Source: Paenibacillus spongiae (lineage in GTDB: Bacteria; Bacillota; Bacilli; Paenibacillales; Paenibacillaceae). Taken from it: a stretch of 64,000 nucleotides of DNA. Shown here piece by piece: positions 7,638-16,456 of this stretch. The notes beneath the pieces are model-generated. The model was given only the letters and a program-made list of their open reading frames with translations, was not told the origin of the DNA and made no database searches. The first letter of the stretch is position 1. Every line of letters begins with the position of its first letter. The position numbers were made by a program, and so were the translations under genes. The stretch lies in the NCBI RefSeq assembly GCF_024734895.1, contig NZ_CP091430.1, forward strand, positions 7,317,501 to 7,381,500, read 5' to 3'.

Positions 7638-8930
7638 TCAATCCTTTCGGCCAGACAGGCTGCGACCGGGCATTCTGATCCAGAGGGAGACCACGAAAGC
7701 GATTAGCAGCAGACCAAGCGGTACGATACTGATCAATACTCGAAATGTCCCTTCCGGATTAGGACCCGGATTATCGCCGCTGACATAGCCGAATATCATG
7801 CCGACCACCCAGAAGGCAAGCGCTGATATAAGCCCGCTTGAGCGGGTGATGAATCCGCCGACGGCCGTATAGACGCCTTCCCTCCTTCGCCCGGTCCGTT
7901 CGAAATCCTCATCGATGATTTGGCTGCTCACGACGGGAGGCGTAACGAGAAACCCGGCTAAACCGAAACCGACCGCAATCCCTGCCACGATTCCGGTGAT
8001 CAAATTAAATCCGAATCCTAATGGAATAACGGACAGGCCGTATATGGCCAATGAAAGCCGCCAGCTTCGTATCCCTCCTAGTCTGCGCGCAATGACGTAC
8101 CATACGGCGACCAGAGGGATGACCGATACAAACACGGATGCAAGAAGGATCGACACTTGTGCTTCCGGGATATGGAGCACATACTTCGCGTAAAAGGGAA
8201 TCATCGAGCTGACCAGCCCGTTGACGGTCTGAGCAAAGGAGTTGGCGATATTAAAAATCCAGAACGTCCGGTTTTTCAACGTTTCCCGGAAGGCTTCCTT
8301 CATCCGCAGAGGCGGTTCCAGACGGGCCTCTTCCCCTTCCCTTACATAGCGAAGAAAGAGCAGCATGAACAACGCAAAAGCTAGCGCGTAAACAACCGCC
8401 ATTGAACCGAACCCCAACGCATCGTAAAGGATTGGCGTAAGCGCAGTCCCGATCAGCAGCGCGACAATCTGAAACCCCTGCTGCACCGCGGAGGCTTTCG
8501 CCCGCAGCCGCTCGCCTCTGAAGAGCTCCGGAAACAACGCGCCATAGTTCACCCATAGCATCGTAGCCACGCCCTCATACAGGATCAACGCAACCAGGAA
8601 CCATGTGAATAGACTGTAACCCGTCATCCCCTCCGGAACGGCGAACACGAGGATAAAGGTAAGCATGAAGAGCGGAATGGCAGACATCAGCCACGGCCTT
8701 CGACGTCCATAACGGGTACGGGTACGGTCGGACAAATAGCCGAATATCGGCTGGTTGACCGCATCCCAGATCAGGTAAATCGTACGTGCCAATGTCGCCA
8801 ATCCAACGCCCAAGCCCAGCTTCTCCACATAATAATAGCTATAGAACGAACCAAAGGCCGTACTCGGAATCATGATCGCGAACATCCCAAGCGCATAAGC
8901 GATCGGTGAGTTCATAAACTTATTTTTCAT
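7638..8930 (-). CDS. MFS transporter, glycoside-pentoside-hexuronide (GPH) symporter family
   Basis: This 430-residue protein with about twelve membrane helices should be a cation-coupled sugar or glycoside importer in the cytoplasmic membrane. Family marks are the N-terminal FGSFYSYYYVEKLGL segment, the D-x-x-x-x-P-x-x-G-x-x-S-D motif (DAVNQPIFGYLSDRTRTRYGRRRPW, residues about 52-76) and a second-half repeat near 210-330. It is a single gene between a repeat-rich region and a collagen-like gene. The substrate is unknown. A multidrug MFS role is less likely given the GPH motif. Confidence 0.82.
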   Translation of the reverse strand: MKNKFMNSPIAYALGMFAIMIPSTAFGSFYSYYYVEKLGLGVGLATLARTIYLIWDAVNQPIFGYLSDRTRTRYGRRRPWLMSAIPLFMLTFILVFAVPEGMTGYSLFTWFLVALILYEGVATMLWVNYGALFPELFRGERLRAKASAVQQGFQIVALLIGTALTPILYDALGFGSMAVVYALAFALFMLLFLRYVREGEEARLEPPLRMKEAFRETLKNRTFWIFNIANSFAQTVNGLVSSMIPFYAKYVLHIPEAQVSILLASVFVSVIPLVAVWYVIARRLGGIRSWRLSLAIYGLSVIPLGFGFNLITGIVAGIAVGFGLAGFLVTPPVVSSQIIDEDFERTGRRREGVYTAVGGFITRSSGLISALAFWVVGMIFGYVSGDNPGPNPEGTFRVLISIVPLGLLLIAFVVSLWIRMPGRSLSGRKD

Positions 8931-9201
8931 CGCATACGTTCAGCTCCTTTACCGAGCCCGAAGGTTCGGATCGGATCGTCTCCCCGTGTGCGTGAGGCAT
9001 ACAGGGTGTTAGTACTATGTATGCTTGGATTCAGCTTCTATTCCCCGTCAACGCCTCGTTAGGAGTAAGCGAATGAAAGCTCTTCATGCGGGATGAAGAA
9101 AAAAAGAAAATTCTATCGAATAATTAACATTTTTTAGAAGGAATTCTGATTTTTTTGTCGAAAATTCTGGTCGATAGCACGAGAACGAGGAGGAATCACA
9201 T

Positions 9202-10503
9202 GTGAAAGCGAAAAAAATCAGCGGGTTGACCGCAGCCGTCGTCCTTGCAACGGCAATTCTGGGCCAGACGGCTTGGGGGCAGCCGGCAGGCGGCAGTCCA
9301 AGCGTAATTGCCATAACTAGCGCAGCCCCGGTTTACATCCAAGGCGAGAAGCTGCACGCAAGTACAATGCCGGTTACGGTAAATGGCGCTTATTATCTCC
9401 CTCTGCGGGCAATCGCGGAAGCTCTTGATTTGAAAGTGGAATGGAAATCGGACACCAACGCGATTTATATTGCAACGGGCGTTTCGGCCAGTTCATCCGA
9501 TAAGGCGGCGGCAGAGCCGGGTCAAGGGGAAGCCCCGGGCAGGAGCTTGAAGGCGGCAGTAAGCACAGGTGAAATCTTCATCGACGGACAGCAAACAGAG
9601 CTTCTTGATACGGCCGGCAAACGGGTTTACCCTACCCTGATCGAAGGGACCTTCTACTTGCCCTTAAGGTCCTTGGGACAAGCGCTCGGACTGAATGTAG
9701 CCTGGGATAATGTGAATAAGAAAATTACGATCGAGAAGCAGCAATCGAGCGGTGGCCAACAGGGAGAGAAAGGCGAAACAGGGCCGCAAGGAGCACCCGG
9801 ACCTAAGGGAGATAAGGGAGATAAAGGGGAAGAGGGCGATACCGGACCGCAAGGACCAGCGGGTTCCAGCGGCTCAGGATCGCAGGGGCCAAAAGGAGAT
9901 ACAGGCGCGCAAGGGCCTGTTGGGCCAGCTGGACCGATTGGACCGGCTGGGCCGCAGGGCGATCCTGGGCCCGTTGGGCCGCAAGGACCGGCTGGACCTG
10001 CCGGAGCTACTGGACCGATTGGACCGCAGGGCATACAAGGCATTCAAGGGCCGCAAGGAGAACCCGGCGAGAAAGGCGATACCGGACCGGCTGGAACCGC
10101 CAAGCTGCCCTACGCTTTCGCATCAAATATTAGCGGCGCAGTAATAGCAGTCGTATTAGGAGGAACCAGCATCCCGCTGCCCGGACAGAAATTGGGTACC
10201 GGCATAACGGTGGACGGGAGCAACACTGTTTTTACAGTTAGTGAAGCAGGAACGTATTACATTTCTTATTCCATTAACTTGACAGCGAGTCTTCTGGCGA
10301 GCAGCAGATTGCTCATAAACGGCATGCAAGACACTCCAAGTACAGTTTCACCAATGTTGTCGCGCGATCATTTCTTGGCGAGCACCATCGTTAATTTACA
10401 AGCAGGATCCACCGTTTCACTCCAGTTATTCGGCTTGCTTGGTGCTGCTACGTTACTATCAAACAGCCAGGGAGCCGCTCTTACGATTATAAAGATTCAA
10501 TAA
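9202..10503 (+). CDS. Secreted collagen-like protein with two stalk domains and a C-terminal globular domain
   Basis: This 433-residue protein has a signal peptide (lysines at 2-5, then [18 protein letters not shown], cut near AWG-QP). Two copper-amine-oxidase N-terminal-like (stalk) units follow, each with a YLPLRA/S-x-x-x-A-L-x-L signature (near 66-80 and 150-165). A Gly-X-Y collagen tract of about 115 residues covers roughly 185-300, and the last 130 residues resemble the jelly-roll of spore BclA-type proteins. The protein is likely trimeric and surface- or spore-associated. The start is GTG at 9202 after GAGGAGG at 8 bases. There is no LPXTG, so the stalk units may provide wall attachment. 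Confidence 0.85.
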   Translation: MKAKKISGLTAAVVLATAILGQTAWGQPAGGSPSVIAITSAAPVYIQGEKLHASTMPVTVNGAYYLPLRAIAEALDLKVEWKSDTNAIYIATGVSASSSDKAAAEPGQGEAPGRSLKAAVSTGEIFIDGQQTELLDTAGKRVYPTLIEGTFYLPLRSLGQALGLNVAWDNVNKKITIEKQQSSGGQQGEKGETGPQGAPGPKGDKGDKGEEGDTGPQGPAGSSGSGSQGPKGDTGAQGPVGPAGPIGPAGPQGDPGPVGPQGPAGPAGATGPIGPQGIQGIQGPQGEPGEKGDTGPAGTAKLPYAFASNISGAVIAVVLGGTSIPLPGQKLGTGITVDGSNTVFTVSEAGTYYISYSINLTASLLASSRLLINGMQDTPSTVSPMLSRDHFLASTIVNLQAGSTVSLQLFGLLGAATLLSNSQGAALTIIKIQ

Positions 10504-10576
10504 GATACGCTTGTGGATAATCTCATGCAGGATATATAGCTTAATCGCCTGGTATACAGGCGAACCTTTCGGAGCT

Positions 10577-10620
10577 GCGAAAAAACCTCCAACCCTCTCC
10601 AAGGGTTGGAGGTTTTTCGC
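10577..10620 (+). terminator. Terminator after the collagen-like gene
   Basis: The arms GAAAAAACCTCCAACCC and GGGTTGGAGGTTTTTC form a strong hairpin ending in T residues; it is usable in both directions. Confidence 0.85.
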
Positions 10621-10678
10621 CCCTGATGATTTCATACATAGCCGCATTCGTTAGACAGCTGCTCCGTCGGGCTTGTGC

Positions 10679-10978
10679 CTATCCCATTCTCAACCGCTTG
10701 TACTGATTCAGCGCCCCGTCCTCATGATGGACCATCCAATCTGCCAGTGCCTGCCGCATCTCGCTCAAGATGCTGCCGTAATCCGGGTCGTCGATCCGAT
10801 TGTCCAGCTCGTGGCGGTCTTTGCTCAGATCGTACAGCTCGTCCAGATCGCCGCAGTTGAACACGTACTTGTACGGCCCTTTGCGGATCATCCGCTGGGT
10901 GTACATGACGCCCTCCAAGCCCGCGCCTTCGGTAACGATACTGTCCGGCCAATCCGGGAGTTCTTGTCCGTCAAGCAC
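10679..10978 (-). pseudogene. C-terminal remnant of a second sulfatase
   Basis: These 99 codons read like the end of an N-sulfoglucosamine/aryl-sulfatase: a MYTQRMIRKGPYKYVFN strand, then DLDELYDLSKDRHELDN, the 'L-Y-D-L-x-x-D-x-x-E-x-x-N' signature near the C-terminus of sulfatases. The catalytic N-terminal three quarters, with the C-x-P-S-R formylglycine site, are missing. The fragment starts five bases after the stop of an intact sulfatase gene that has its own C-terminal signature (LQLFDLEEDPWETKD). It is therefore a truncated paralogue rather than the end of that gene. Confidence 0.75.
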
Positions 10979-10983
10979 GGGAA

Positions 10984-12408
10984 CTATGTCATCAATACCG
11001 GAGTTCCCTGCATGAAATCCCCGTTCTCAACCATCCAATTCTCCAGCTCACGGGCCAGCCGCCGGATATGCGGTTCATTCGCCTTATCGCCCGAAACGTC
11101 CTTTGTCTCCCATGGGTCTTCTTCAAGATCGAATAATTGAAGGCGGTCCGTGCCCGTATTCGCAACGGGCGACCGGTAATACCGGATCAGCTTCCACCGC
11201 TCATCCTTCGCCATGCGCTGCACGTCGCGATACACCGAACACACCACATCGCGGCCTGCTCCCGCTCCGTGAGCTTGCTGCAGCAGGCTGACGCCGTCCA
11301 CCTCAACGGGCACAGGAACGCCGCATAGCTCCGCGACTGTCGGGAAGATGTCGATATTGCTGGACAGTGACCGTATCCGTTCACCCTCGGGCATGCCCGG
11401 CCCTCTCATAATGAACGGAATGCGCACGCTATGATCGTACATATTCTGCTTGCCCATTAAACCGTGCTGTCCCACCGACAACCCATGGTCAGCCGTATAC
11501 ACAATAATCGTATCTTCATAAATGCCCTTGGCCTTCAGCGCTTCGACGACCCGGCCGATCTGAGCGTCCAGATGGGCGATCATCGCATAGTAGTCCGCGA
11601 TATGCCGGCGTACCTCCCCTTCTTCCCGCGGAAGCTGCGCCAGCCGCTCGTCCCGGACATCCATCTCGCCGTTGTCGAACGGATGCGCAGGCAAGAAATT
11701 GTCCGGAAGCGGAATGGCCGCCGGATCATACATCGCCGCATATGGCTCCGGCGCGGTTCGCGGATCATGTGGCGCTGTGTAGGCCATATAGAGGTAGAAT
11801 GGCCGTTCCTCGTCATAATCTCGTATAAAATCAACGGCGGCATCCGTGAACAGATTGGTGGAGAAGGTTTCTCCGATATATTCCCGTTCCTTCGGATAGA
11901 CGCCCTCTGGATCGAAATCCTGGACCGGAACCCGGCCGTGGTCGCTCATGCCGTAGAAGAACAGCTTGTCCCCGCCTTCGAAGCTGCGCGCGAAGCTGGC
12001 CTTGTCGTTATGCCACTTGCCGATGGCATGCGTCCGGTAGCCTTCCTCCTTGAACGTCTGCGGCATCAAGCGGGCTTCCGGCCGGATGACGACGGAATGC
12101 TCCCACACGGACACATCGCTGCCGATCATCGATTTGAAAATCGACCGGCCGGTATTCACGCATGCCCGGCTCGGCGCGCACACGGCGCCAGTCAATCCGC
12201 CGAAGATATGCGTACCGCAGCTTGACGCCCCCTCCCCGGCTATCGTATCCAGGACGGGCGTATGCACAACGGGGTTGCCGTTTGAACCGATCGCCTCGTA
12301 ACGATGATCGTCGGAGATGATAAACACCACGTTCGGTCTCTTGCGGTTAGATGTTCGACTCGAAAGCTCCGACAGGCTTGCTTGACTCATTTCGCTTGCT
12401 TTGCTCAT
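10984..12408 (-). CDS. Sulfatase (formylglycine type, arylsulfatase A family)
   Basis: This 474-residue sulfatase is cytoplasmic by sequence, with no signal peptide. It carries the metal-binding SDDHR (32-36), the C-A-P-S-R site (77-81) whose Cys is oxidised to formylglycine, the downstream TGR helix, HAIGKWHND, and the metal ligands TADHG (near 318). It would hydrolyse sulfate esters, probably from sulfated glycans, given the neighbouring sugar-permease remnant and second sulfatase remnant. The Cys type needs a formylglycine-generating or radical-SAM maturase, which is not in the window. ATG at 12408 follows GAGAGGTG. Confidence 0.88.
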   Translation of the reverse strand: MSKASEMSQASLSELSSRTSNRKRPNVVFIISDDHRYEAIGSNGNPVVHTPVLDTIAGEGASSCGTHIFGGLTGAVCAPSRACVNTGRSIFKSMIGSDVSVWEHSVVIRPEARLMPQTFKEEGYRTHAIGKWHNDKASFARSFEGGDKLFFYGMSDHGRVPVQDFDPEGVYPKEREYIGETFSTNLFTDAAVDFIRDYDEERPFYLYMAYTAPHDPRTAPEPYAAMYDPAAIPLPDNFLPAHPFDNGEMDVRDERLAQLPREEGEVRRHIADYYAMIAHLDAQIGRVVEALKAKGIYEDTIIVYTADHGLSVGQHGLMGKQNMYDHSVRIPFIMRGPGMPEGERIRSLSSNIDIFPTVAELCGVPVPVEVDGVSLLQQAHGAGAGRDVVCSVYRDVQRMAKDERWKLIRYYRSPVANTGTDRLQLFDLEEDPWETKDVSGDKANEPHIRRLARELENWMVENGDFMQGTPVLMT

Positions 12409-12459
12409 ATCACCAGCACCTCTCCCTATAGACGCCGAACGTCGGCAGATTTCCGCTCG

Positions 12460-12900
12460 TTACCCCTTCACGGAGCCAAGCAGCATCCCTTGATTGAAAT
12501 ACTTCTGCAGGAACGGATACACGACGAGAAGCGGCACAGCGGTCACGACGACCGTCGCCATCTTCATCGGCGGACCGTATTCGAACCCTTCGATATCGAG
12601 GGACATGGACGAATCGGCCGATTCGATCAACATTTGTCTCAAGTATACTTGAAGCGGCCATTTGTCGGAATCGTTGATATAGATGAGCGCATTGAAGAAC
12701 GCATTCCAGTTCTGCACCATGTAAACCAGCGTGAAGGTGGCGATGGCCGGCATTGACAGCGGAACGACGATGTTGGTTGATGGTCTTCCTCCCGATCAGC
12801 CATCTCTTGGCAAGCCGTAGGCCATTAGGCTGGTTAGAACAATATTGATAATCGTTCCGACCAACCCTGATCCGATGGCGGTTCGTTCTTTCGGCCAGCC
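12460..12900 (-). pseudogene. Degenerate LplC/MalG-type carbohydrate ABC permease
   Basis: Read on the minus strand, 12800-12900 encodes GLVGTIINIVLTSLMAYGL, the early membrane helix of LplC-type permeases. A one-base loss at about 12815 shifts the frame, and the other frame continues KRWLIGRKTIN. The sequence then jumps to NIVVPLSMPAIATF and runs to the normal C-terminus (YFNQGMLLGSVKG). The middle of the protein, including the EAA region, is deleted. The remaining 97-codon open stretch (12460-12753) is not functional alone. It shows that a sugar uptake system once stood upstream of the sulfatase. Confidence 0.8.
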
Positions 12901-12944
12901 GCAGCGCAAGAAAAAGAGGCCGCCCGAAAATTCAAGAATGGCCA

Positions 12945-12978
12945 TTAAAAATGACCACCCCATGGATGGTCATTCTTC
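12945..12978 (-). terminator. Terminator after the P450 gene
   Basis: The arms AATGACCA (12950-12957) and TGGTCATT (12967-12974) are followed on the minus strand by TTTAA. Confidence 0.65.
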
Positions 12979-13013
12979 TCTTCTCACGCAGCCGGATTTC
13001 ACCCCGCCTTAAG

Positions 13014-14363
13014 CTATGATTGCCGCCGCCGCGGAATCATCCAGCGGCCGTTCTTGATCCGCAGCGATACGAGCGGTTCCGGCACCGCTTCCGGCTGCCC
13101 TTCGACGGACACGAAGCGGAAGCGGTCGGCAAGCGCGGCCAATATGAGCACCGCCTCAATCATGGCGAACTGCGTGCCGATGCACCCCCGCGACCCGCCG
13201 CCGAACGGAAAATAGGCGAAGCGCGGCCACTGTCCCGGCCCGTCATCGAACCGTTCCGGACGGAACGCCGCGGCATCCCCGAAGACATGATCGTTACGGT
13301 GAATCGCATATGGACTAATGAGAAAGCTGCTCTTCGCCGGGAAGACATCCCCCAGCATCGTAACCTCCCCTTCCGTCTCGCGAAGAATCGCCCATGCGGG
13401 CGGGTATAGCCTGAGCGTCTCCTGAATGACTTGCTTCGTATAGGTCAGCTTGCGGTAACGGTCAAATGCATTCGGCTGTGCACCCTGATCCTCTTCTTCT
13501 TGCCGAATACGATCCAGCTCGCCATACAGCCGCTCCGCGACTGCGGGTTCCCGGTCCAGCGCATACCATGTCCAGACGAGCGCATTCGCCGTCGTCTCGT
13601 GTCCGGCCAGCAGCATCGTCATCATCTGATCGCGGATTTCCCGGTCCGGGATCGGTTGGCCGGTCTCATCCGCCGTATCCAGCAGCAGCCCCAGCATCGT
13701 ATCCGCATAGCGCTGCGGCTCCCGCTTCGCTGCAGCAATCACGTCATAGACCATCGTCTCCAGCGTCCGTATGGCTTTCTTGTGCGTTATATTCCCAGGC
13801 GTAGGAATGGCGAGGGGGAGAATGACGGGGGAGAAGATCGTTTTGGCCGATTGCTGAATCGTATCGTTCACAGCTTCAGCCAGCTCTGCTTTATCCTCGT
13901 CCAGCTCCGTGTTGAACATGCTTCTGGCAATAATGCCGAGCGTAAGCTGCATCATCACATCATGCATCGGGACCGGCACGCCTTCCTCCAGCACAGCGGC
14001 CAGTCGTTCCGTCTCCTCAACCACAATAGCCGCATAGGCTTGTAAGCGTTCCTTGTAGAACACCGGCTTCAGATATTTCTTCTGCCCCCGGTGATTCCGG
14101 TCCTCGGCTGTCAGCAGCCCGTCGCCGATCGTCCGGCGCAGCACATTCGAGCTTCTGCCCTTGCGGAAGCTCTCCTCCTGATTGACAAGAATTTCCTGTA
14201 CGAACTCCGGCGAATTGACGATAAACGTGGGGCGAAAGGAGCTGGTCCGCAGCGATACCACATCCCCCATATGCAGCGTGTCCAGCAGAAACCCGAGCGG
14301 ATCACGTTGAAATCGGAAAAAGTTAGCCGTACGTGATGTCGGAATACCGGCGATACGCGTCAT
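13014..14363 (-). CDS. Cytochrome P450
   Basis: This 449-residue soluble P450 monooxygenase has no membrane anchor. Visible are the oxygen-binding I-helix AGHETT (253-258), the K-helix E-x-x-R as ETLR (315-318), the meander RPERF (368-372) and the heme loop FPFGGGSRGCIG with ligand Cys394. The layout resembles bacterial fatty-acid or terpene hydroxylases of the CYP102-like or CYP110-like type but without a fused reductase, so separate redox partners are needed. None are encoded nearby. The start ATG follows GGGAGG at 6 bases. It is a single gene; the substrate is unknown. Confidence 0.9.
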   Translation of the reverse strand: MTRIAGIPTSRTANFFRFQRDPLGFLLDTLHMGDVVSLRTSSFRPTFIVNSPEFVQEILVNQEESFRKGRSSNVLRRTIGDGLLTAEDRNHRGQKKYLKPVFYKERLQAYAAIVVEETERLAAVLEEGVPVPMHDVMMQLTLGIIARSMFNTELDEDKAELAEAVNDTIQQSAKTIFSPVILPLAIPTPGNITHKKAIRTLETMVYDVIAAAKREPQRYADTMLGLLLDTADETGQPIPDREIRDQMMTMLLAGHETTANALVWTWYALDREPAVAERLYGELDRIRQEEEDQGAQPNAFDRYRKLTYTKQVIQETLRLYPPAWAILRETEGEVTMLGDVFPAKSSFLISPYAIHRNDHVFGDAAAFRPERFDDGPGQWPRFAYFPFGGGSRGCIGTQFAMIEAVLILAALADRFRFVSVEGQPEAVPEPLVSLRIKNGRWMIPRRRQS

Positions 14364-14679
14364 CTTGATCCTCCCTTTCGTTCGGAGCTTGCATCATGAT
14401 TTTATCATAGTACGAAAACGGAAGGACCTCAAATCCGCCCTGGCGGGCATGAACGAAATGTTAATCGTATACCGCGGCCTCCAGTATCTGTGTAGTGCCT
14501 TTTTGCTATTAAATGCTATAATGTTTTACTAAAGAAAGATTGCCTGGCAAGCCCCCGGTTTGATTCGAGCATGCAATCAACCCCTGTGACTTTATTTGAC
14601 AATCCTTCGACGTATCATTAATAATGAATATCCTATAGAGAGATTAATGGGGTAGACAGAATTTGGGGAGGAATGACCT
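14364..14679. other. Divergent intergenic region (P450 / carbonic anhydrase)
   Basis: These 316 bases hold divergent promoters. A TATAAT at 14517-14522 and the TTGACA promoter at 14596 point rightwards. I see no gene or strong hairpin. Confidence 0.5.
14596..14625 (+). promoter_or_regulatory. Probable sigma-A promoter of the carbonic anhydrase gene
   Basis: A consensus -35 TTGACA lies at 14596-14601. After 18 bases comes AATAAT (14620-14625), with TAATAA at 17 as an alternative. The gene starts 55 bases downstream. Confidence 0.6.
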
Positions 14680-15249
14680 TTGTCAGTGATTTCGCGTTTA
14701 ATGAGCTTTAACAAGCAATTCGTCGAAGAAAAGCAATACGAGTCCTATTTAACCGATAAGTTTCCCGACAAGAAGCTCGTAATTCTAACCTGCATGGATA
14801 CACGCCTGGTCGAGCTTCTGCCTCGGGCGTTGAATTTGCGCAATGGCGATGCCAAGATCATCAAAAATGCCGGCGCTATTCTGACGCAGCCTTTCGGAAG
14901 CGCCATGCGCAGTATACTGGTCGCCATCTATGAGCTGGGCGCTCAAGAAGTGCTCGTCATCGGCCACCATGGCTGCGGCATGACCAACCTTGATGCCCAA
15001 GGGATGGTCAATAAGTTTAGAGAACGCGGTGTTTCCGATACGACGCTCTCGACTTTGGAGCATTCCGGAATTCGCATGGAACGGTTCCTCCGCGGGTTCA
15101 AGAACCCGGAAGAAGGCGTCATGCACAGCATCAATATTATCCGTAATCATCCGCTAATTCCCGCAGACGTTCAAGTCCACGGTTTGGTCATGAATCCGGA
15201 GACGGGTGAAGCCGAGCTTCTTGTGGAGGATTACAGAGGGGAAACCTAA
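14680..15249 (+). CDS. Beta-class carbonic anhydrase
   Basis: This 189-residue enzyme interconverts CO2 and bicarbonate in the cytoplasm. The zinc site is complete: C-x-D-x-R (Cys38, Asp40, Arg42) and H-x-x-C (His96, Cys99, in GHHGCG). Length and spacing fit the short beta class found in Bacilli (YtiB-like). The start is TTG at 14680, with GGGGAGGA about 7 bases upstream; there is no in-frame ATG before residue 8. It is monocistronic, with its own promoter and terminator. Confidence 0.92.
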   Translation: MSVISRLMSFNKQFVEEKQYESYLTDKFPDKKLVILTCMDTRLVELLPRALNLRNGDAKIIKNAGAILTQPFGSAMRSILVAIYELGAQEVLVIGHHGCGMTNLDAQGMVNKFRERGVSDTTLSTLEHSGIRMERFLRGFKNPEEGVMHSINIIRNHPLIPADVQVHGLVMNPETGEAELLVEDYRGET

Positions 15250-15281
15250 ATCGAATCACGGTACCACCACAGCTCCAATAT

Positions 15282-15334
15282 GAAACAGACCCCCAATTCC
15301 ATGCGGATGCAATGGTTTGGAGGTCTGTTTTTTT
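15282..15334 (+). terminator. Terminator after the carbonic anhydrase gene
   Basis: The arms AAACAGACC and GGTCTGTTT, with further inner pairing, are followed by a run of seven or more T. Confidence 0.85.
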
Positions 15335-15383
15335 ATGGGCGTCGTTTGGTTCACGCAGCCGCGTCTGTATGTTTATGCCTGAA

Positions 15384-16058
15384 TTACGCTTTCTGCGCAA
15401 CCTGCTTTTGCTTCTTCATTCTGCCCAGAAGCAGTACGCCTGCAACAAGCACAAGGCTAAGGCCCCACTTCAGTACGACATTTTCTTCGAAGAACGACTT
15501 CATGAAAGGCTCATCCACGATCATCTTGGATGCTGTCCATGCCAGTACGCCTGCACCGATATAGATGATGACCGGGAAGCGTTCCACCCACTTCAAGATG
15601 AGCGTACTGCCCCAAACCACGATCGGCACGCTAATCAGCAGGCCGATGACGACAAGGAGAAAGTCGCCATGCGCTGCACCCGCGACAGCAAGAACGTTAT
15701 CCAGACCCATAACTGTATCCGCGATGACGATCGTTCTTACTGCACCCCAGATGTTGGATGCGGACTTCACATCATGGCCCTTCTCTTCGACCAGAAGCTT
15801 ATATGCGATCCAGACAAGGAGCAAGCCCCCAACGAGCAGAAGCCCGGGAATTTTCAGCAGCCAGACGACCACCAGCGTCAGCAGAGAGCGAATAGCGATC
15901 GCGCCGGCGGTTCCGAATAGAATGACTTTCTTCTGGTGCTCTTTAGGTAAATTCCTTGCAGACAAGCCAATGACGATAGCATTATCGCCGGCTAGGACTA
16001 AGTCGATGACGACAATAGCCAATAGCGCCGACCAAAATTCCGGACTAAATAATTCCAT
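15384..16058 (-). CDS. TerC-family membrane protein, probable Mn2+ exporter (YkoY/YceF-like)
   Basis: This 224-residue protein has seven or more membrane helices. Two half repeats carry the acidic motifs DLVLAGDNAIVIG (residues about 19-31) and DTVMGLDNVLAVAG (near 114-127), which are thought to coordinate the metal. Bacillus TerC proteins (MeeF/MeeY) export Mn2+ to load secreted enzymes. A yybP-ykoY Mn2+ riboswitch lies directly upstream, giving strong contextual support that Mn2+ induces it. The start ATG at 16058 follows AAAGGAG at about 9 bases. Tellurite resistance, the historical name of the family, is not implied. Confidence 0.9.
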   Translation of the reverse strand: MELFSPEFWSALLAIVVIDLVLAGDNAIVIGLSARNLPKEHQKKVILFGTAGAIAIRSLLTLVVVWLLKIPGLLLVGGLLLVWIAYKLLVEEKGHDVKSASNIWGAVRTIVIADTVMGLDNVLAVAGAAHGDFLLVVIGLLISVPIVVWGSTLILKWVERFPVIIYIGAGVLAWTASKMIVDEPFMKSFFEENVVLKWGLSLVLVAGVLLLGRMKKQKQVAQKA

Positions 16059-16166
16059 TCCTATCCGCTCCTTTGTATAATTGTGATTTCTTTAGTTGTC
16101 CCTAACTTTGTTCAATTTAATCCCAAACAGCCCGAATTTGCTGAGAAGCACCCCTTTCCAACCAAC

Positions 16167-16354
16167 AAAAAATGACCTTTACCATTAGGTAAAGGCCATT
16201 AAAAAAAGATAGACCTTTACCTGTACAGTAAAGGTCTCGCTAGCAAACGAGTTGCCAACAAAGCCGGAGGGGGGTCCCTCGTAATGACGACGTTGTTGTA
16301 CAGCTACTCCCCTTTATTCTTTGTAATCATAACATCTTAAACAACTAGGAGCAA
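16167..16354 (-). ncRNA. yybP-ykoY manganese riboswitch with promoter and two tandem terminators
   Basis: On the minus strand a promoter (-35 TTGCTC 16349-16354, -10 TATGAT 16326-16331, 17 apart) starts a leader that begins AAAGGGGAGTAGC near 16316 and closes with CGAGACCTTTAC at 16229-16239, the conserved ends of the yybP-ykoY aptamer. A hairpin follows (GACCTTTAC ... GTAAAGGTC, 16211-16237) with a seven-T run; its arm reuses the closing CCTTT of the aptamer, so Mn2+ binding should prevent it. A second, similar hairpin (GCCTTTACC ... GGTAAAGG, about 16173-16198) with six T follows. The controlled gene is terC. Confidence 0.93.
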
Positions 16355-16456
16355 GAGTCCAATCGTATATTTCAGGAGAAAATGCTGGCAGGCGGCACAT
16401 CGATTTTCAAAGGCGAGGCGATTGGTTTACAATGGACTCAAGGAGATGAATGAACG

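Noticed and set aside
9760-10100. Repetitive DNA that could be mistaken for a CRISPR array
   Set aside because: The repeats are GG-rich nine-base codon triplets encoding Gly-X-Y; there are no spacers or leader and no cas genes.
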